NCBI RefSeq assembly: GCF_004011695.2
Contig: NC_082405.1
Coordinates: 806,001-870,000 of the forward strand
Direction of reading: 5' to 3'
Source: Ascochyta rabiei
Lineage: Eukaryota; Ascomycota; Dothideomycetes; Pleosporales; Didymellaceae
Length of the DNA: 64,000 bases
Position numbers and translations under genes: made by a program. This document shows positions 41,696-55,355 of the stretch, one piece after another (the stretch's first letter is position 1; every line of letters begins with the position of its first letter). The notes beneath the pieces are model-generated. The model ran no database searches and had not been told where the DNA came from. It saw only the letters and a list, made by a program, of their open reading frames with translations.

Positions 41696-42644
41696 CATAC
41701 TCGGTACTGCTGAGGTCGCAAGAGCCTTCTCCAATAAGATCGTTGAGACGGCCAGGTGTGGCTACAACGATAGACGCTGTGCGGCAGGCCTCGATCTGGG
41801 GAGGCTTGGGCACACCTCCGTAGACACAGACAACCCCAAGTCCAGCAGGACCGGCCAGAGTCACCAGCTGGTCGTGAATCTGGACAGCCAGCTCGCGGGT
41901 GGGGGAGACAATGACTGCCTTCACACCTCTGCGCTTGTTCTTGGGCAGAGACTGGATATAGCGCACACAAGGTACACCAAACGCCAATGTCTTGCCAGAT
42001 CCTGTCTCTGCCACACCAATTGCATCCCGCCCTGCGAACAGAGAGGGCCACACCGCGGCCTGGATAGGAGTGGGCGTCGTGAACTTAGCGAAAGCTTCGT
42101 TCTTGATGGGCAGGTATTTGAAGTTTATGATCGGGCGCAATTTGTGCCCGGGCTTCGGATCGTCGATTGTTACAACGTGCTTGGTCAGGAAGGCGTCGAT
42201 CTCGGACTGGGGAAGCTGCGACAGCTCCTTGTCTTCCTGGTACTCGCCGCTTGCGGGCGGTTCAGGGCTTGTGACTGAGGACTCGACTCGAGAAGCAACT
42301 GCAGACGTTGCGACTGAGGTAGGTGCTGTGGTGTTTGCGCTTGCTGCCTCTTTTGCCTTCTTCTTCTCTGCTTTGCGCGCAGCTTTCCTGGCTGCCTTTA
42401 CCGCGTCCTCGTCTTCCTCTACCGCAGGGGCAGGCTCGACCTTTTTCGCCTTCTTTGCTTCTTTTGCTTCCTTCTTGGCCTTCTTCGCGGCCTTGCGCTC
42501 AGCTTCAGAGGCGTCTACATTGTCGCCGTTTGCCTCGACTGCGTCTACAGCAACGCTCTTCTTGGACTTCTCGGACTTGTCCTTCTTACTCTTCTTCCTG
42601 GACAACTCGGCATCGCCGACCTCAGAGATTGATCGTTTCCCCAT
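40846..42644 (-). CDS. DBP3: ATP-dependent DEAD-box RNA helicase DBP3
   Basis: Nucleolar helicase used in pre-60S ribosome assembly and rRNA processing. Two exons, 41050-42644 and 40846-40999, over a 50-nt intron (GTAAGT...GCGTAG) give 582 residues. The Lys/Glu-rich N-terminal ~130 residues ([18 protein letters not shown]) are typical of DBP3/DDX5-like nucleolar helicases. All motifs are present: [10 protein letters not shown] (Q), AETGSGKT (I), PTREL (Ia), ATPGR (Ib), DEAD (II), FTATWP (III, with the TATWP variant seen in this family), [10 protein letters not shown] (V) and [10 protein letters not shown] (VI). The ATG at 42644 ([10 protein letters not shown]) is used because the upstream extension starts at a TTG. 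The second exon supplies [19 protein letters not shown] and the tail. Divergent from the TFIIIC gene. Confidence 0.93.
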
Positions 42645-42959
42645 GTTGGATAAATTGCGAATCTGGGGCAAATGGCTGTGAGCGACGAGGAAAATTCACT
42701 TTTTCCATGCTGGACTATCGATAAGCCTGTGAGCTAGTCTAGAGAGGGCAACGCCCAATCTGGACCCTGAATGCATTCTTCTGGATTGTAGCTCTTGACC
42801 AAGACGAGAGCAATCGACCTCAATTCTGTAAAACATTCACTTAAACATGACTCGAGGACGTTGAGAAGAAGAGTCGTGCAGGCAACATTCACTTTCTTCA
42901 CTTGACGCCATGCAGGATCGTACCACAAGAATTTTGACCATCGGAGACCACCAGCGACT
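42645..42959. promoter_or_regulatory. Divergent promoter region, DBP3 / TFIIIC subunit
   Basis: 315 bp between start codons of a ribosome-biogenesis helicase and an RNA polymerase III factor. Both promoters must be here. No specific site is asserted. Confidence 0.55.
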
Positions 42960-45397
42960 ATGGCAGACGTGACGGAGCTGAGATGCTGGCCGTCTTGTGT
43001 TGACGCGCTTGACTGGTCGCAAGACAACATCATCGCGCTAGCTTCTGATGAGCGTGTTGAACTTCTAGTAAGCAGAAGATACCGACATTCAATTTACGGT
43101 TACTCACAATAAACTAGTTCCCAAACACAGTATCTTACGAGCGGGACAACGAAGTCCCACAGTGGCAGCATGTTCCACTTCAAGTACCCTGGTTCTCCAA
43201 TGACGAACTGCCGGTCAAAGACACCGCGCCCTTGCCGAATTACTCAATTGGCGAAGAGATATCGCCGAGTGTGCCAACTGCGATAGCCTGGTCACCGTCG
43301 GGTCTGGCTAAGCATCGGCGATGCGCTCTTGCTGTGCTCACTTCGAACCTCGTGCTCTCGATCTGGTCAGCCGAAGGCAAGCTTCAAGCAGAATCGAGCT
43401 GGAACCGGAGACTGCTGTTAAATGATGCCCTCGCCGATTTCTTCTCTAATAGTGTGACTGCCCAGACCAGTCGTGTCGCTTCCGATGCTGAGGAGCAAAC
43501 CCGACTGAGGACTCGCATTCGAGCGTTCACATGGGCACCGGCTCTTCCCAGCGCATCCAATACGATGGGAACCCAGACATCGTACGGCCAGGAGTACCTC
43601 GTCATAGCAAATGATGACAACCAGCTCCTGTTTCTGGGTGTAGATTCGCCGACGTCAACCCTCGGTTTATCACAGAGTTGGAAAGCCACTGTGCTTACTC
43701 ACATGTCGCTTGAACTGGAGGAGGATTGCATATTCACAGGCCCGCTGTTCTTTGATGATCTGATGAAGCAGCAGAGATTCATTTCGCACGTCGCCTGGAG
43801 CCCTTGGCTTATGCAACATGACTGCTACCACTCTGTTGTCGTCTACGCTACCAATGAAGAAGTGAGGGGACGGCTAGTCGTTCACAGTAACGATCGCATT
43901 ACGTTGGGTGCCGAAGTTGTGTATTCTGGGACGAGCCTACGACACAGTGGACCTATATCATGGTGTCCAAGGATCGACGAGGACGGCAAGCTTACACTGG
44001 CTTTGTTCACAAACTCAGGGTTAGTCTACCTGACTATCTCGGGCAACGATGCGTCAATCGTGGATGAGATCTCGCACGATCTCGACGGTCGTTGGGACCA
44101 GGTGTCAGGTGCGGTATGGGACTACGAAAAACTTCCCTCGCCTCGTTTGCATTTCAGCTCGTTGCTATCGACAGTACAATCTCCAACTGCTGTGTTGGAA
44201 AAGTCGTCCGGTGCTCTAGCGAGCGTCAAAGCTCCCAACTGGAAAGAGAAGATCGAGAACAATCTAGTTCTTTTCAGCGTCAAAAACGATCTGAAGGGGC
44301 ACAGCAAGACAAAAGTGTGGGGTCTCACACCTTCGCCGCTTGGAGACTTCATCGCTGTATGCAACAGTCTGCATCCTTCGGACTCGATTGAATACGGTCC
44401 TCCAGCAGATCGGCGCGGTACTGTTGCACTCAGCACCTTGCGGCAGTACAGCAAGATCCGCGAGAGCTTTCCACTCCGGAACACAACTGCAGAGGGCATA
44501 CTCTTTTCGCTTAAAAAACTAGTGGAGAACACTGTCGAGGATGCTGATCAAATACCTGCATTCGCAGAAGAGGCAGTGGATAAACTGGTACAGGCCTATG
44601 GACCTATCGCTGTCTCTGAAGATGTTGCAAGTACAACTATCGGAACAAGCGACTTGAAAGAGCTCGTCAAAATATTCAAGACGATCACATTGTTTGACGA
44701 GAACACACTAAGAGACCGTTACAGTGTATTGGTGTCTTATGCCTGCAACGACATATCCTCGAACGAGCTCCCGAGGTCGCTCATCTCCTACCGACTTGCT
44801 ACAGCGCTACAGAGATTACCTTCTACGTTATCGCAAACGTCATTCAGCGCGGAGATTTTATTACAGCACAAACAACTGGTCGTCTTGATCAACGATCTTC
44901 TCTTCTCAGATGGGGTCGCGAAAGCAGCGACCGAAGCAGCTGACGGGCAAAGGGGCCTGGTCGAGACAGAGGAAGTGGCAGAGGAACTTGCTTCTGGAAC
45001 GGACGGCGGTGCCATGGACACCGACACTACACCAGAAAACACTGCTCCAAGCTCACATGACCAAGCTATAGGTACCAATGGGCTCGGGCTTGACTCTGCA
45101 GTTGCTGTAAGCGACTATTGCGATTTTTGCTCCGCACCTATACCCTTCGCCGACTTGACAATCGCGACGTGCATGAACGGTCATCAGTTCCCACGGTGTG
45201 GTATAAGCTTGTTGGCGATCCAAGCACCAGGCATCACCAAGTACTGTGGTATCTGTAGTACGCCATTCTTGAGCGAGGAATTCGTGCAGGCACAGGAAGT
45301 GCAGGAAGAAATGCCAGAGCCTCCAGTAACGCTTTCAAGAGTGTTGTTTCAAGCTTGCGATGTGTGCATATACTGCGGAGGGAAGTTTATCGGTTGA
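42960..45397 (+). CDS. RNA polymerase III transcription factor TFIIIC subunit (WD40 / zinc-finger type)
   Basis: Subunit of TFIIIC, which binds internal promoters of tRNA and other Pol III genes. Two exons, 42960-43067 and 43118-45397, over a 50-nt intron (GTAAGC...AACTAG) give 795 residues. The N-terminal two thirds read as a WD40-like beta-propeller (PTAIAWSPSGLAKHRRCALAV; AWSPWLMQHDCYHSVVVYA). Residues ~715-795 form a zinc-binding end (YCDFCSAPIP; CMNGHQFPRC; KYCGICSTPF; CDVCIYCGGKF), the layout of the TFIIIC delta N-terminal plus zf-TFIIIC families. The closest named relatives by architecture are fission yeast Sfc9 and yeast Tfc8, but I leave the symbol open. The first exon (MADVTELRCWPSCVDALDWS) starts the propeller. 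Confidence 0.85.
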
Positions 45398-46866
45398 ACG
45401 AGCGTAATATTTGCGTGGAGATAACCCACAGAAAGAGCAAATTGACTCTCGGACCATGCTTGATCAAATGTGTCAGAATCTGACGTATGTGTTTCCACGC
45501 TTTCTCCATGATACAGAACACCGAGTAAGCTCCTGCTCTGGTCGTTTATCCTCTTTCCACCACTGAGAAATAACCCTACTTCCACACATGTTCGTGCAGT
45601 CTGTCTCATCTTCAAAATACCGACCGACATCTTCATGTCTTGTCTTTGTAACGACTACACTCCATGCATTCCACACATAGAGGTCAATATTGGAAAGAAC
45701 CCTTCTTCTACTCCATACACGCAATCCGCTTGTTCGAGATAGCCGAGCGCAAGGCTCATGGTTGTTCTGTTTCTTTCTCCGTCGAGAAACGTATTGCTAC
45801 TTCTGGAATGAACATAGTTGGCTCGATCCACAATATGGATTTAACTAGATGATGTTATGCCAAGTAGAATAAGTAGGAAAGAGGTCGTTTCTTGAGCCTC
45901 CACAAAGCAAAAGCTACCCATGACACTACATGCTTCGTCCAGTCTAATTAGAACTCAGCGAATGCCTGTCCGAATAAGTCATGAAGGTCATGTCGCCCAA
46001 CAAGCATGTGATGACCAGTCTGAGAAGCAGCCTCGATGGCGCTTATGTATTTTCGCAGCTCGCAGAATACCCATTATAGTTGCGTCTCTCCTTTACTTCA
46101 TTCACTATATCCCTCACATCTTTCCCTGCTCCGAAATCGATAGGCAACTGTTGCATGTTCGCCCCCGCTTCCGGTGACTTAAATCTACAATCACCATCTC
46201 ATGACGAGCTTTCGCTTGATAGGGAGACTCAACATCGTGGGATGATGAGCAGATGAGCCAGTTCGTTTGAGATTCTGTCCTAAGGAATCGACGTTACCTG
46301 GACGCAACCTGTATGGTGTAAGGATGTGTTGGTTGTTGAGATCTCTTCATACGACGCAATGTGGCGATCGCGATGAAATGGGTATAGACATCTTTCAATT
46401 ATTGAGTGATAAGTGCCACCCGAAAACACAGCGTGTGCTTGAGTGAGACTTGCCATATAGCTTCGATGCTCGGAGGAAAACATATCGCTTACTAGTAACT
46501 ACGAAGGAAAACATGACTAGAACTTGGGTGAGCGCAGTTGAAACTCAAATGTACGAAGACAACGGTCTCGTAGGTACACACCACCCACCCAGTCGTCAGA
46601 GATTGATCACTGTACACCGGCCGGCTTGGAAGCAAAAAGCCCAATACATTGAAGTTGGTGGTGTTCGAGGTAAAGTGGAGCATGCACTTGCAGAGGCGAG
46701 ACAGGATCACGTGCGGTCTGGGCTTCGCCGGCGAAAGCGGTAAGTGCGCCAAGTAATCCGCTAACAGCGCCGGGCGCCCACACTCTCGAAATTCGCACTC
46801 GTCGAACTTCCATCGTCGTTACTAACCCACAGCTCCCCGACAACACCACGAGCAAAATCAGTCAAG
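45398..46866. other. Intergenic region upstream of the eL18 gene
   Basis: About 1.5 kb. No gene recognised. Open frames up to about 97 residues (46450-46743) have no family features. The right end must hold the ribosomal-protein promoter. Confidence 0.5.
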
Positions 46867-47591
46867 ATGGGAATTGATCTCGACCGCCACCATGTTCGAG
46901 ACGGGCACCGCAGTATGTGAACCCCCGTCGAGTCGGCGCAGCAATGCGCTGGCGAAGCTGTCCTTTGGACGCAAACATGAAATTCGAGAGCGGAGGTTGA
47001 CGAGTATACAGAGGTCCCTAAGTCGACCAACCCCTACGTTAAGCTGTTGGTTCGTCTGTACAAGTTCCTTGCCCGTAAGTACACCCCTTTGAAGAGCGCG
47101 CAGCGAGTTGGCGGGCTAACAGCGAGACAGGCCGCACCGATGCGCCCTTCAACAAGGTTGTCCTCCGCCGTCTTATGATGTCCAAGATCAACCGCCCCCC
47201 CGTCTCCCTCTCCAAGATCATCGCAACTGCCGCCAACAAGGCCAACGCGAAGACCAACGAGGGCAAGACCGTTGTCGTTGTCGGCACCGTCACCGACGAC
47301 AACCGCCTCCTCGACCTTCCCAAGCTCTCCGTCGCTGCCATGCGCTTCACTGCCTCGGCCCGCGCCCGCATCGAGAAGGCTGGTGGTGAGGTCCTCACCA
47401 TCGACGAGGTTGCCACCCGTTTCCCCACTGGTGCCAACACTCTGCTCCTCCGTGGACCCAAGAACGCCCGTGAGTCCGTCAAGCACTTCGGCTTCGGTCC
47501 CCACTCCAACAAGAAGCCCTACGTCGAGTCCAAGGGCCGCAAGTTCGAGCGTGCTCGTGGCCGCAGAAGGTCCAGGGGTTTCAAGGTCTAA
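46867..47591 (+). CDS. RPL18: 60S ribosomal protein eL18
   Basis: Structural protein of the large cytosolic ribosomal subunit. Three exons, 46867-46912, 47012-47074 and 47131-47591, with introns of 99 and 56 nt, give 189 residues (yeast 186). The start [16 protein letters not shown] is characteristic. Exon 2 gives [18 protein letters not shown], and exon 3 gives [19 protein letters not shown] and the basic C-terminus [18 protein letters not shown]. Introns clustered in the first 35 codons are common in fungal ribosomal-protein genes. Codon use is strongly C-ending, as expected for high expression. It is followed by ADE2 on the same strand. Confidence 0.96.
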
Positions 47592-48142
47592 GCGATTGCT
47601 TGAGCTTGAGGTGGAACGATTTCTCTGGGTTGCTGGCGTGGTCACGGTCATGGGAACTGATTTACGAGGCGTGCATCATGACTGGCATGAGCCCTTTGCT
47701 GGTTCACAAAAAGATACTCAATGTCCGATTATGCAATGGACGCACACCAATGAGCACTCGAGGCTCATGGTATTTTCTCATGAATTCACAATGTTCACAG
47801 TGACGCGCGTGCTGCGTGATGTCAGCGTTTGGTGCCAGCATATGAGCCTGTTTTTCTGTATAATGTAAACTGGTAGCACTACTTTGACACCAATTCAGGC
47901 ACTCATGTCTTCAGCTACAATTTCCGAGACCTGACCTTGCAGTTGAACAATTGCGTAGTCCCCAGCCAATTGCAAGATCGTCGTTTTCGTTGAAAGAATC
48001 GGAAACTAAATTTTCTTTGGCACCCCACATTCCACCAGCCCTGTGCTCCGACACTACCACGATCCTCGTACTTACCCAAAGCAGTCATATCACCTTGACC
48101 ATCTCTACGACTCACCATCACAACCCGTACCCACGACTCACG
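47592..48142. other. Intergenic region, RPL18 to ADE2
   Basis: 551 bp containing the eL18 3' UTR and the ADE2 promoter. The ADE2 frame is open upstream to 47951, but without an ATG matching the family. Confidence 0.5.
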
Positions 48143-49846
48143 ATGGCTGACAAGCGCAAGGTCGGCGTGCTCGGCGGTGGCCAGCTGGGCCGTATGCTCA
48201 TTGAAGCTGCCAACAGACTCAACATCCAGGTGAATGTCCTGGACGTCAACAACTCGCCAGCGAAACAGATATCAGCGCATGACGGCCACATTGAGGGGTC
48301 CTTCAAGGACGCAGCCAAGGTCAAGGAATTAGCGCAAAAGTGTGATGTAGTCACTGTCGAAATCGAGCACGTTGACACTCAGATGCTCGAGGAAGTAGTG
48401 GGGCAGGTTGTCGTTGAGCCAAGCTGGAAGACACTACGCATCATCAAAGACAAGTATGCACAGAAGCAGCACATAAAAGAGCATGGAGTCGATGTTGCCG
48501 AGAGCATTGATTTGGAGGGGAAAGGAGCTGAGGGTCTGAAAGAAGTTGGTGCTAAGTATGGGTACCCGTACATGCTCAAGAGCAAGACAGAAGCGTACGA
48601 TGGCAAAGGCAACTTTGTTGTCAAGAGTGAGGACGGTATCGATGCAGCGATCAAGGCGCTGGGAGGTCGCCCGCTGTACGCCGAGAAGTGGGCGGACTTC
48701 AGCATGGAGCTCGCCGTGATGGTTGTCAAGACGAAGGATGGTGTCCTTACCTTCCCCACCGTGGAGACAGTCCATGAGGACAGCATCTGCAAGCTCACAT
48801 ACACACCTCCCCGCAATGTCGCCGCAACTACTGCTCAGCGCGCCCAAGATCTTGCTAAGAAGGCCATTGCCGCATTTGAAGGCAAGGGTGTCTTTGGTGT
48901 GGAGATGTTCCTACTGAAGGATGATTCCCTCCTGATCAACGAGATTGCGCCCCGCCCACACAACTCTGGCCACTATACCATCGAAGGCTGCGACATGTCG
49001 CAGTACGAGGCTCATCTTCGCGCGATCCTAGACATCCCAATCAGCCAAGAAGACCTCCGTCTTAAGGAACCTTCCATCATGCTGAACATCCTCGGCGCAC
49101 AGAGCCCAGACTCCCATGAGAAGACGGCACAGCGTGCCTACACAGTCCCCGGTGCCAAGGTCCACCTCTACGGCAAAGGTGACGCTCGCCCGGGGCGTAA
49201 GATGGGCCACATCACCCTGACAGCCCCGACGCTCCGCGAAGCAGAGCGCAAAATCCAGCCGCTCATCGACTTTGTAGACGAGCAAAAGGGTAAAGCTCTC
49301 GGCCCACGCACCGAGGGCCCTAAAGAAGAGCCGCTCGTCGCCGTCATCATGGGTTCAGACTCCGACCTGCCCGTCCTGAAAGCCGGTCTGCAGATCCTCG
49401 AGAAACTCGACATCCCGTTCACGACGCGCATTACCTCCGCCCACCGCACCCCCGACTGGCTGCGTACCTTTTCCAAGAACGCATCGTCGACTTCTGTCCG
49501 CGTCATCATTGGCGCAGCAGGTGGCGCCGCCCATCTCCCCGGTATGTGCGCCTCCTGGACCACGCTTCCGGTCATCGGTCTGCCTGTCAAAGCCACGCAC
49601 ATGGATGGCTGGGATAGTCTGGTGTCGATGACGCAGATGCCGCGGGGCGAGCCCGTGGCCACGGTGGGTATCAACAACAGCACCAACGCGGCGCTGCTGG
49701 CAGTGAGGATCCTGGGGGCGAGTGACGAGGCCGTCCGGGAGAGGCTGAGGGTGTGGATGGAGGGCAACGAGAAGGAGGTCATGCGCAAGGATGGCGACTT
49801 GTTGGAAAAGGGATGGGAGCAGTATCTTACCAGCATGAGTAAATAG
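48143..49846 (+). CDS. ADE2: Phosphoribosylaminoimidazole carboxylase (ADE2, PurK-PurE fusion)
   Basis: Bifunctional enzyme of de novo purine synthesis that converts AIR to CAIR. A single exon of 567 residues (yeast 571). The N-terminal PurK half has the nucleotide-binding start KVGVLGGGQLGRML, the ATP-grasp region (KSKTEAYDGKGNFVVKSED) and LLINEIAPRPHNSGHYTIE. The C-terminal PurE half begins near VAVIMGSDSD and includes TRITSAHRTPDWL and the glycine-rich GAAGGAAHLPG. The ATG at 48143 (ACGATGGCTGAC) gives the normal N-terminus. Loss of this enzyme gives red colonies in yeasts. No break is seen here. Confidence 0.96.
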   Translation: MADKRKVGVLGGGQLGRMLIEAANRLNIQVNVLDVNNSPAKQISAHDGHIEGSFKDAAKVKELAQKCDVVTVEIEHVDTQMLEEVVGQVVVEPSWKTLRIIKDKYAQKQHIKEHGVDVAESIDLEGKGAEGLKEVGAKYGYPYMLKSKTEAYDGKGNFVVKSEDGIDAAIKALGGRPLYAEKWADFSMELAVMVVKTKDGVLTFPTVETVHEDSICKLTYTPPRNVAATTAQRAQDLAKKAIAAFEGKGVFGVEMFLLKDDSLLINEIAPRPHNSGHYTIEGCDMSQYEAHLRAILDIPISQEDLRLKEPSIMLNILGAQSPDSHEKTAQRAYTVPGAKVHLYGKGDARPGRKMGHITLTAPTLREAERKIQPLIDFVDEQKGKALGPRTEGPKEEPLVAVIMGSDSDLPVLKAGLQILEKLDIPFTTRITSAHRTPDWLRTFSKNASSTSVRVIIGAAGGAAHLPGMCASWTTLPVIGLPVKATHMDGWDSLVSMTQMPRGEPVATVGINNSTNAALLAVRILGASDEAVRERLRVWMEGNEKEVMRKDGDLLEKGWEQYLTSMSK

Positions 49847-50436
49847 CGGTCACTTGTGCTGTGTGGAGAGAGGCCTTGGAGTGATTCGAAGGACTTGTAC
49901 GGAGCGAGGTCCTTCGAAATCTGGCAAATGGCAAAATGTATCAAAGCTCCTTTCGCTCTCGTAGGTGCTTTGTAGCATAATGAATATCATGCTTTGAACA
50001 CAACAGCGATGCCGTGTTTCTCAAGAAGTTGCTCAGAGCTTATATATTCACATATCTGCTCAATTCGTTACACACTTGCTGTAAACAGTAGCCTTCACAG
50101 TCCATTACTATCAAGGACATATAACCTGATCATAAACGTCCACAGGCAAGGCACTGCGAAGTTCGTTTATATATATATATATATGTATGCTATATACGGC
50201 ACATAGCTTTCATCGATTGGCCCTTAGTGCTCCTTAAAATGAAGCCAGATAAAAGGGAAGAACATTCCAACGTCGCTATCTCGTACACAGGGCCAAAAAC
50301 CCGCTCGTCTATGCTCTCAAACACCATAACCCAAGCCGTTCCGAACCCGATCCAAACAGAGGATAGAAAAACATGGAAGAAGTAGAACCGAATGTGCTGC
50401 TTATGTCCTCAAAATCCGCTTTTGGGTCGCGAACGC
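49847..50436. other. Convergent 3' intergenic region with a TA microsatellite
   Basis: 590 bp between the stops of ADE2 (+) and a transporter gene (-). It includes a short TA repeat at 50168-50184. No gene seen. Confidence 0.55.
50168..50184. repeat. Short TA dinucleotide repeat
   Basis: About eight TA units in the shared 3' region of ADE2 and the transporter gene. Confidence 0.85.
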
Positions 50437-51866
50437 TTACGCGCCCTTCTCACCAAGAACGTGGCCAATGCCGTTCTGGACGCCGTTGTAGAGCTTGCCG
50501 GTTTGATCGGGGGCATAGCGGGGTCCAAGGCTACCGAGGATGAAGAACATGGAGACAACGACAGCGCCGAAAACCATAAGCTTGCGGAGTGCCGGACGGG
50601 TCTGACCGAACTCTGCCCACTTCATGCTGCCCGCACTGAGAGCCTCCTTCATCTTGTCTCCACCAAGCTTGTAGTAGACAAGGCCACCAAGGGCAATGCT
50701 GTAACCGAAAGCCTGGAGAAGGGTGACGGGGTCGCGGAAGAGGAACATGGACGCGAGAACGAGGAGGATGTCCTTGAGAACACCGGAGAGGGTAAGAACA
50801 AGGGACGAAGTCTTGCCAATCTGAACTTCTGTTAGCCTGTAAAGATTCGCGAAAGTTGTCAGACATACCAGGAAAACGACAGAAACGTTGAGGAGGAAGG
50901 CAACACCAGCGTTCGCAAACAGGGTAAGTCCACCAACGCGGTTGATATCGTTCATTGTAAGAGTGGGCAGCTCAGTGAACAACAGGACGATACTGTTCAT
51001 GACCGCGCAGGCGGGGGCGTAGTAGTAAAGCGAGACGAGGGGGTCCATCTTGAACTCCTTGGAGCTCAGGATCCGCTCGACCATGACCAGACGGACAGCC
51101 TCGAAGACAATACCAGCAACCTGGAAGAGGAAGCCAATCATGACGAACTGGAGCTCGCCGAACGACGCAATGACGACGCCGAGGACGATGAAGGAAACAT
51201 TGCCAAGAACCTTGAGGTTGACGGGCGCGATTCCCATGCTCCAGGTCGCGAGCAAAACTGCGACGGGAGTAGTAGCCTGTCCAAATCAGCCTGTGACGAC
51301 AGAGTGTCCATGTTTGTATGGACTCACCTTGAGCATCTGGATGAAGGCAACACTGAGGTACAGGTACGCCTGGTTACCGCAGATCAAGCTCAAACTGAAG
51401 AAGAGACCGATGGGCACGATCGCGCGCAGGTACACCTTTCCAGTCATGGGCACCTTTTTCCGCGAGTCGAGGATGGTCGTGAAGCGCGCAAGGATCTGGG
51501 TCATGATGGTGGCAAAGATCAAATGCCATGTTGTGAGGAAGATGGGGAATTCTGCGCGGGTTGTTAGCTCGTCCATCGAGGGGGGGATGGTAGCTGTGAC
51601 GTACGAAACTTTGCAGTATCCAGAATGTACTTGTTGAAGACGATTGTGCTCGAACTAAGGGTGATCCATGTTCTGCACCGCGGTGTCAGCTAAGGCTCTC
51701 CATTGCGAGGAAGTGTTCCCACATACGCCACGTAGACAGCCGGGTGAAAGGAGGCGGGCGCATTTGGCTTGGGCGTCGGTGCATCCGGGTTGATGGTGGG
51801 CAGGACTGGCAGGGCGGTGTCGCGGGCTGCGTCGACCGAGGAGCGGACCTTTTCTTCTTGAGACAT
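50437..51866 (-). CDS. Triose-phosphate-translocator (TPT) family transporter, DMT superfamily
   Basis: Multi-pass membrane transporter of the TPT/nucleotide-sugar family. Five exons (51727-51866, 51605-51672, 51328-51551, 50869-51276, 50437-50820) give 407 residues with about ten hydrophobic segments. The second exon reads TWITLSSSTIVFNKYILDTAKF and the third FPIFLTTWHLIFATIM, the conserved start of the family core. Later exons have TPVAVLLATWSMGI, GFLFQVAGIVFEAVRLVM and IGKTSSLVLTLSGVLKD. Introns are 48-54 nt. The last (50821-50868) is 48 nt with no stop, so retention would add 16 residues to the protein. The substrate cannot be read from sequence. Fungal members are mostly Golgi/ER and include sugar-nucleotide and phosphorylated-sugar carriers. 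Confidence 0.87.
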
Positions 51867-52961
51867 GTTGGGCGTGGATGGGCGGTCGAGTGAGAGAGAA
51901 AGAGAAAGGCTGAGGAGAGGTGTCGTCGAGCGCGGTCGTAATCGAGGTCAAAAGAAGGTGGTCACTGCGCTGGGAACGTCAACGCCGGCGAAAGATCGGC
52001 GCGATTCGCTGACTGGAGCGTGGAAGGGGTCTCGCCGCAAAGGGAAGGAACGATGCACAAGGCGTCGCACAGGCTGCACTGGAGAGTTGTGTCGCTTGTG
52101 CAGTACACGGTCTGCGCGCAGGGGAGGGAGACTGGCTATAAAAGACGCAGCGCTCTAGCCACCAATAAGCCGCGTCCCAGGTCCTGCAGCAGAGGCACCC
52201 CAGGACTGTTGGGACGTGTGAGAGTGACGGGCCAGGCGCGCTAGGGGAGGAGCGGAGCGGAAGTCAGCATGCAGCTCAGTGCTGAGTGTGGGCGTCACAC
52301 AGGGGAGAGTAGATCCAGCGTAGCAGATTGAACTCAGTTAGAGTTGCATGTGCCGTTGCCCAGTCACGTCTCCGAGAAGCCTTGGGCGTAGCCATCTGCA
52401 GCCAGATGAGCATGGACGGGAGCAGCACGGCTGCGTGCGCACCAGGCGACGTGAAACAGATCTGCCGTGGACCGCTTGTCGTGTACGCGCAAGCAGCTCC
52501 CGCAAGTGGATGGGCCAATCTGCGATGGGTTTTGCACCCTCTCAAATCGTCATGGATGAGGGTAAGATGGGCTCAAGCATGGCTCTGTGCCCAGAAATGC
52601 ACCAGCAACCCAGCAACACAGCAACACAATCTGTCAACGAGTACGCGTCGAGTGCGGGTCTGCAGCACATCATCATGCGGCGAAATGTCCCGTGGAAAAA
52701 GCGCCTATTCGGCGCCCTCTGTCTCGCAGGGCCCGAAATGGCATCCAACCCGCCGCTCTGTGTATACCTACCTGTACTGTACCGTAGTCAAGCTCTGCAG
52801 CAGCAGCAACATGTGCTCCCTGGCATGGATTCGGTAGACAGCGCCCTGGCAAACGCGCGGATGCGTTGATTGCAGGGGGATTTGCTGCGTGCTGTCTGGA
52901 CTGCGCCAGAGTTTTGCAATAGATACCGCAGAGCCTCCCGAGGCCGGCAATAGGGGCCATG

Positions 52962-52985
52962 CTTGTCGTTGTCGTTGTCGTTGTC
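52962..52985. repeat. GTTGTC hexanucleotide microsatellite
   Basis: Nearly four GTTGTC/GTCGTT units in the intergenic region. The same hexamer forms the much longer repeat within the GH5 gene at 61590-61669. Confidence 0.85.
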
Positions 52986-53220
52986 TCAACTGAGGTGTGC
53001 GCAACACGGACTGGTAGGGTTGCACTGCGAGTAGCGACGGGCACACCGAGCACACGAACACGGCGCATCGTCTGCCTGCTGCTGCACACTCCCTCTACGG
53101 TTGAGACTCGAAGCTTCACTGTTGCTTCATTCGGCCATGTTCGAGGTCCTTGTCCAAGGGAACTTGCACCATGTGCGGCCACACAGAGGCCACAATGATA
53201 ACAACACCTGGCCAGCGCTC

Positions 53221-53265
53221 GAGACACTCGAAACACTCGAGACACTCGAGACACTCGAGACACTC
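53221..53265. repeat. 9-bp minisatellite, five tandem copies
   Basis: Five head-to-tail copies of GAGACACTC, one with a single A-for-G change (GAAACACTC). It lies about 360 bp upstream of the mutase start codon. Confidence 0.92.
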
Positions 53266-53534
53266 ACAGCGCACACGACGACGTGACAGCAGCCAATCAG
53301 TGCGCCCACGCTGACATGCCCTCGGGGGTTGAGGATCAGTGTGCAATCCCCCTTTTCTGGCGGATGCGTCTGTTGCTCCCCAGCCTGGCCCGAGTGCTGG
53401 AGCACACCCTGGACCCGCCCGAAACCTCCCATCGACACGCTTGGCGCGCTTGTTTTGCCGCAGAGCTATATTTCACACTACCCCCGGGGCGCCTTTGGCC
53501 ACTGCTCCACCTGCCGACTGTTCAATTGGCATAA

Positions 53535-55355
<1,821 letters not shown>

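Noticed and set aside
52673..53263. 196-residue minus frame between the transporter and UGM
   Set aside because: Its N-terminal part is the translated 9-bp minisatellite and the rest has no recognisable features.
53221..53265. Tandem repeats considered as a CRISPR-like array
   Set aside because: Direct head-to-tail 9-mers without spacers in a eukaryotic genome, so a minisatellite.
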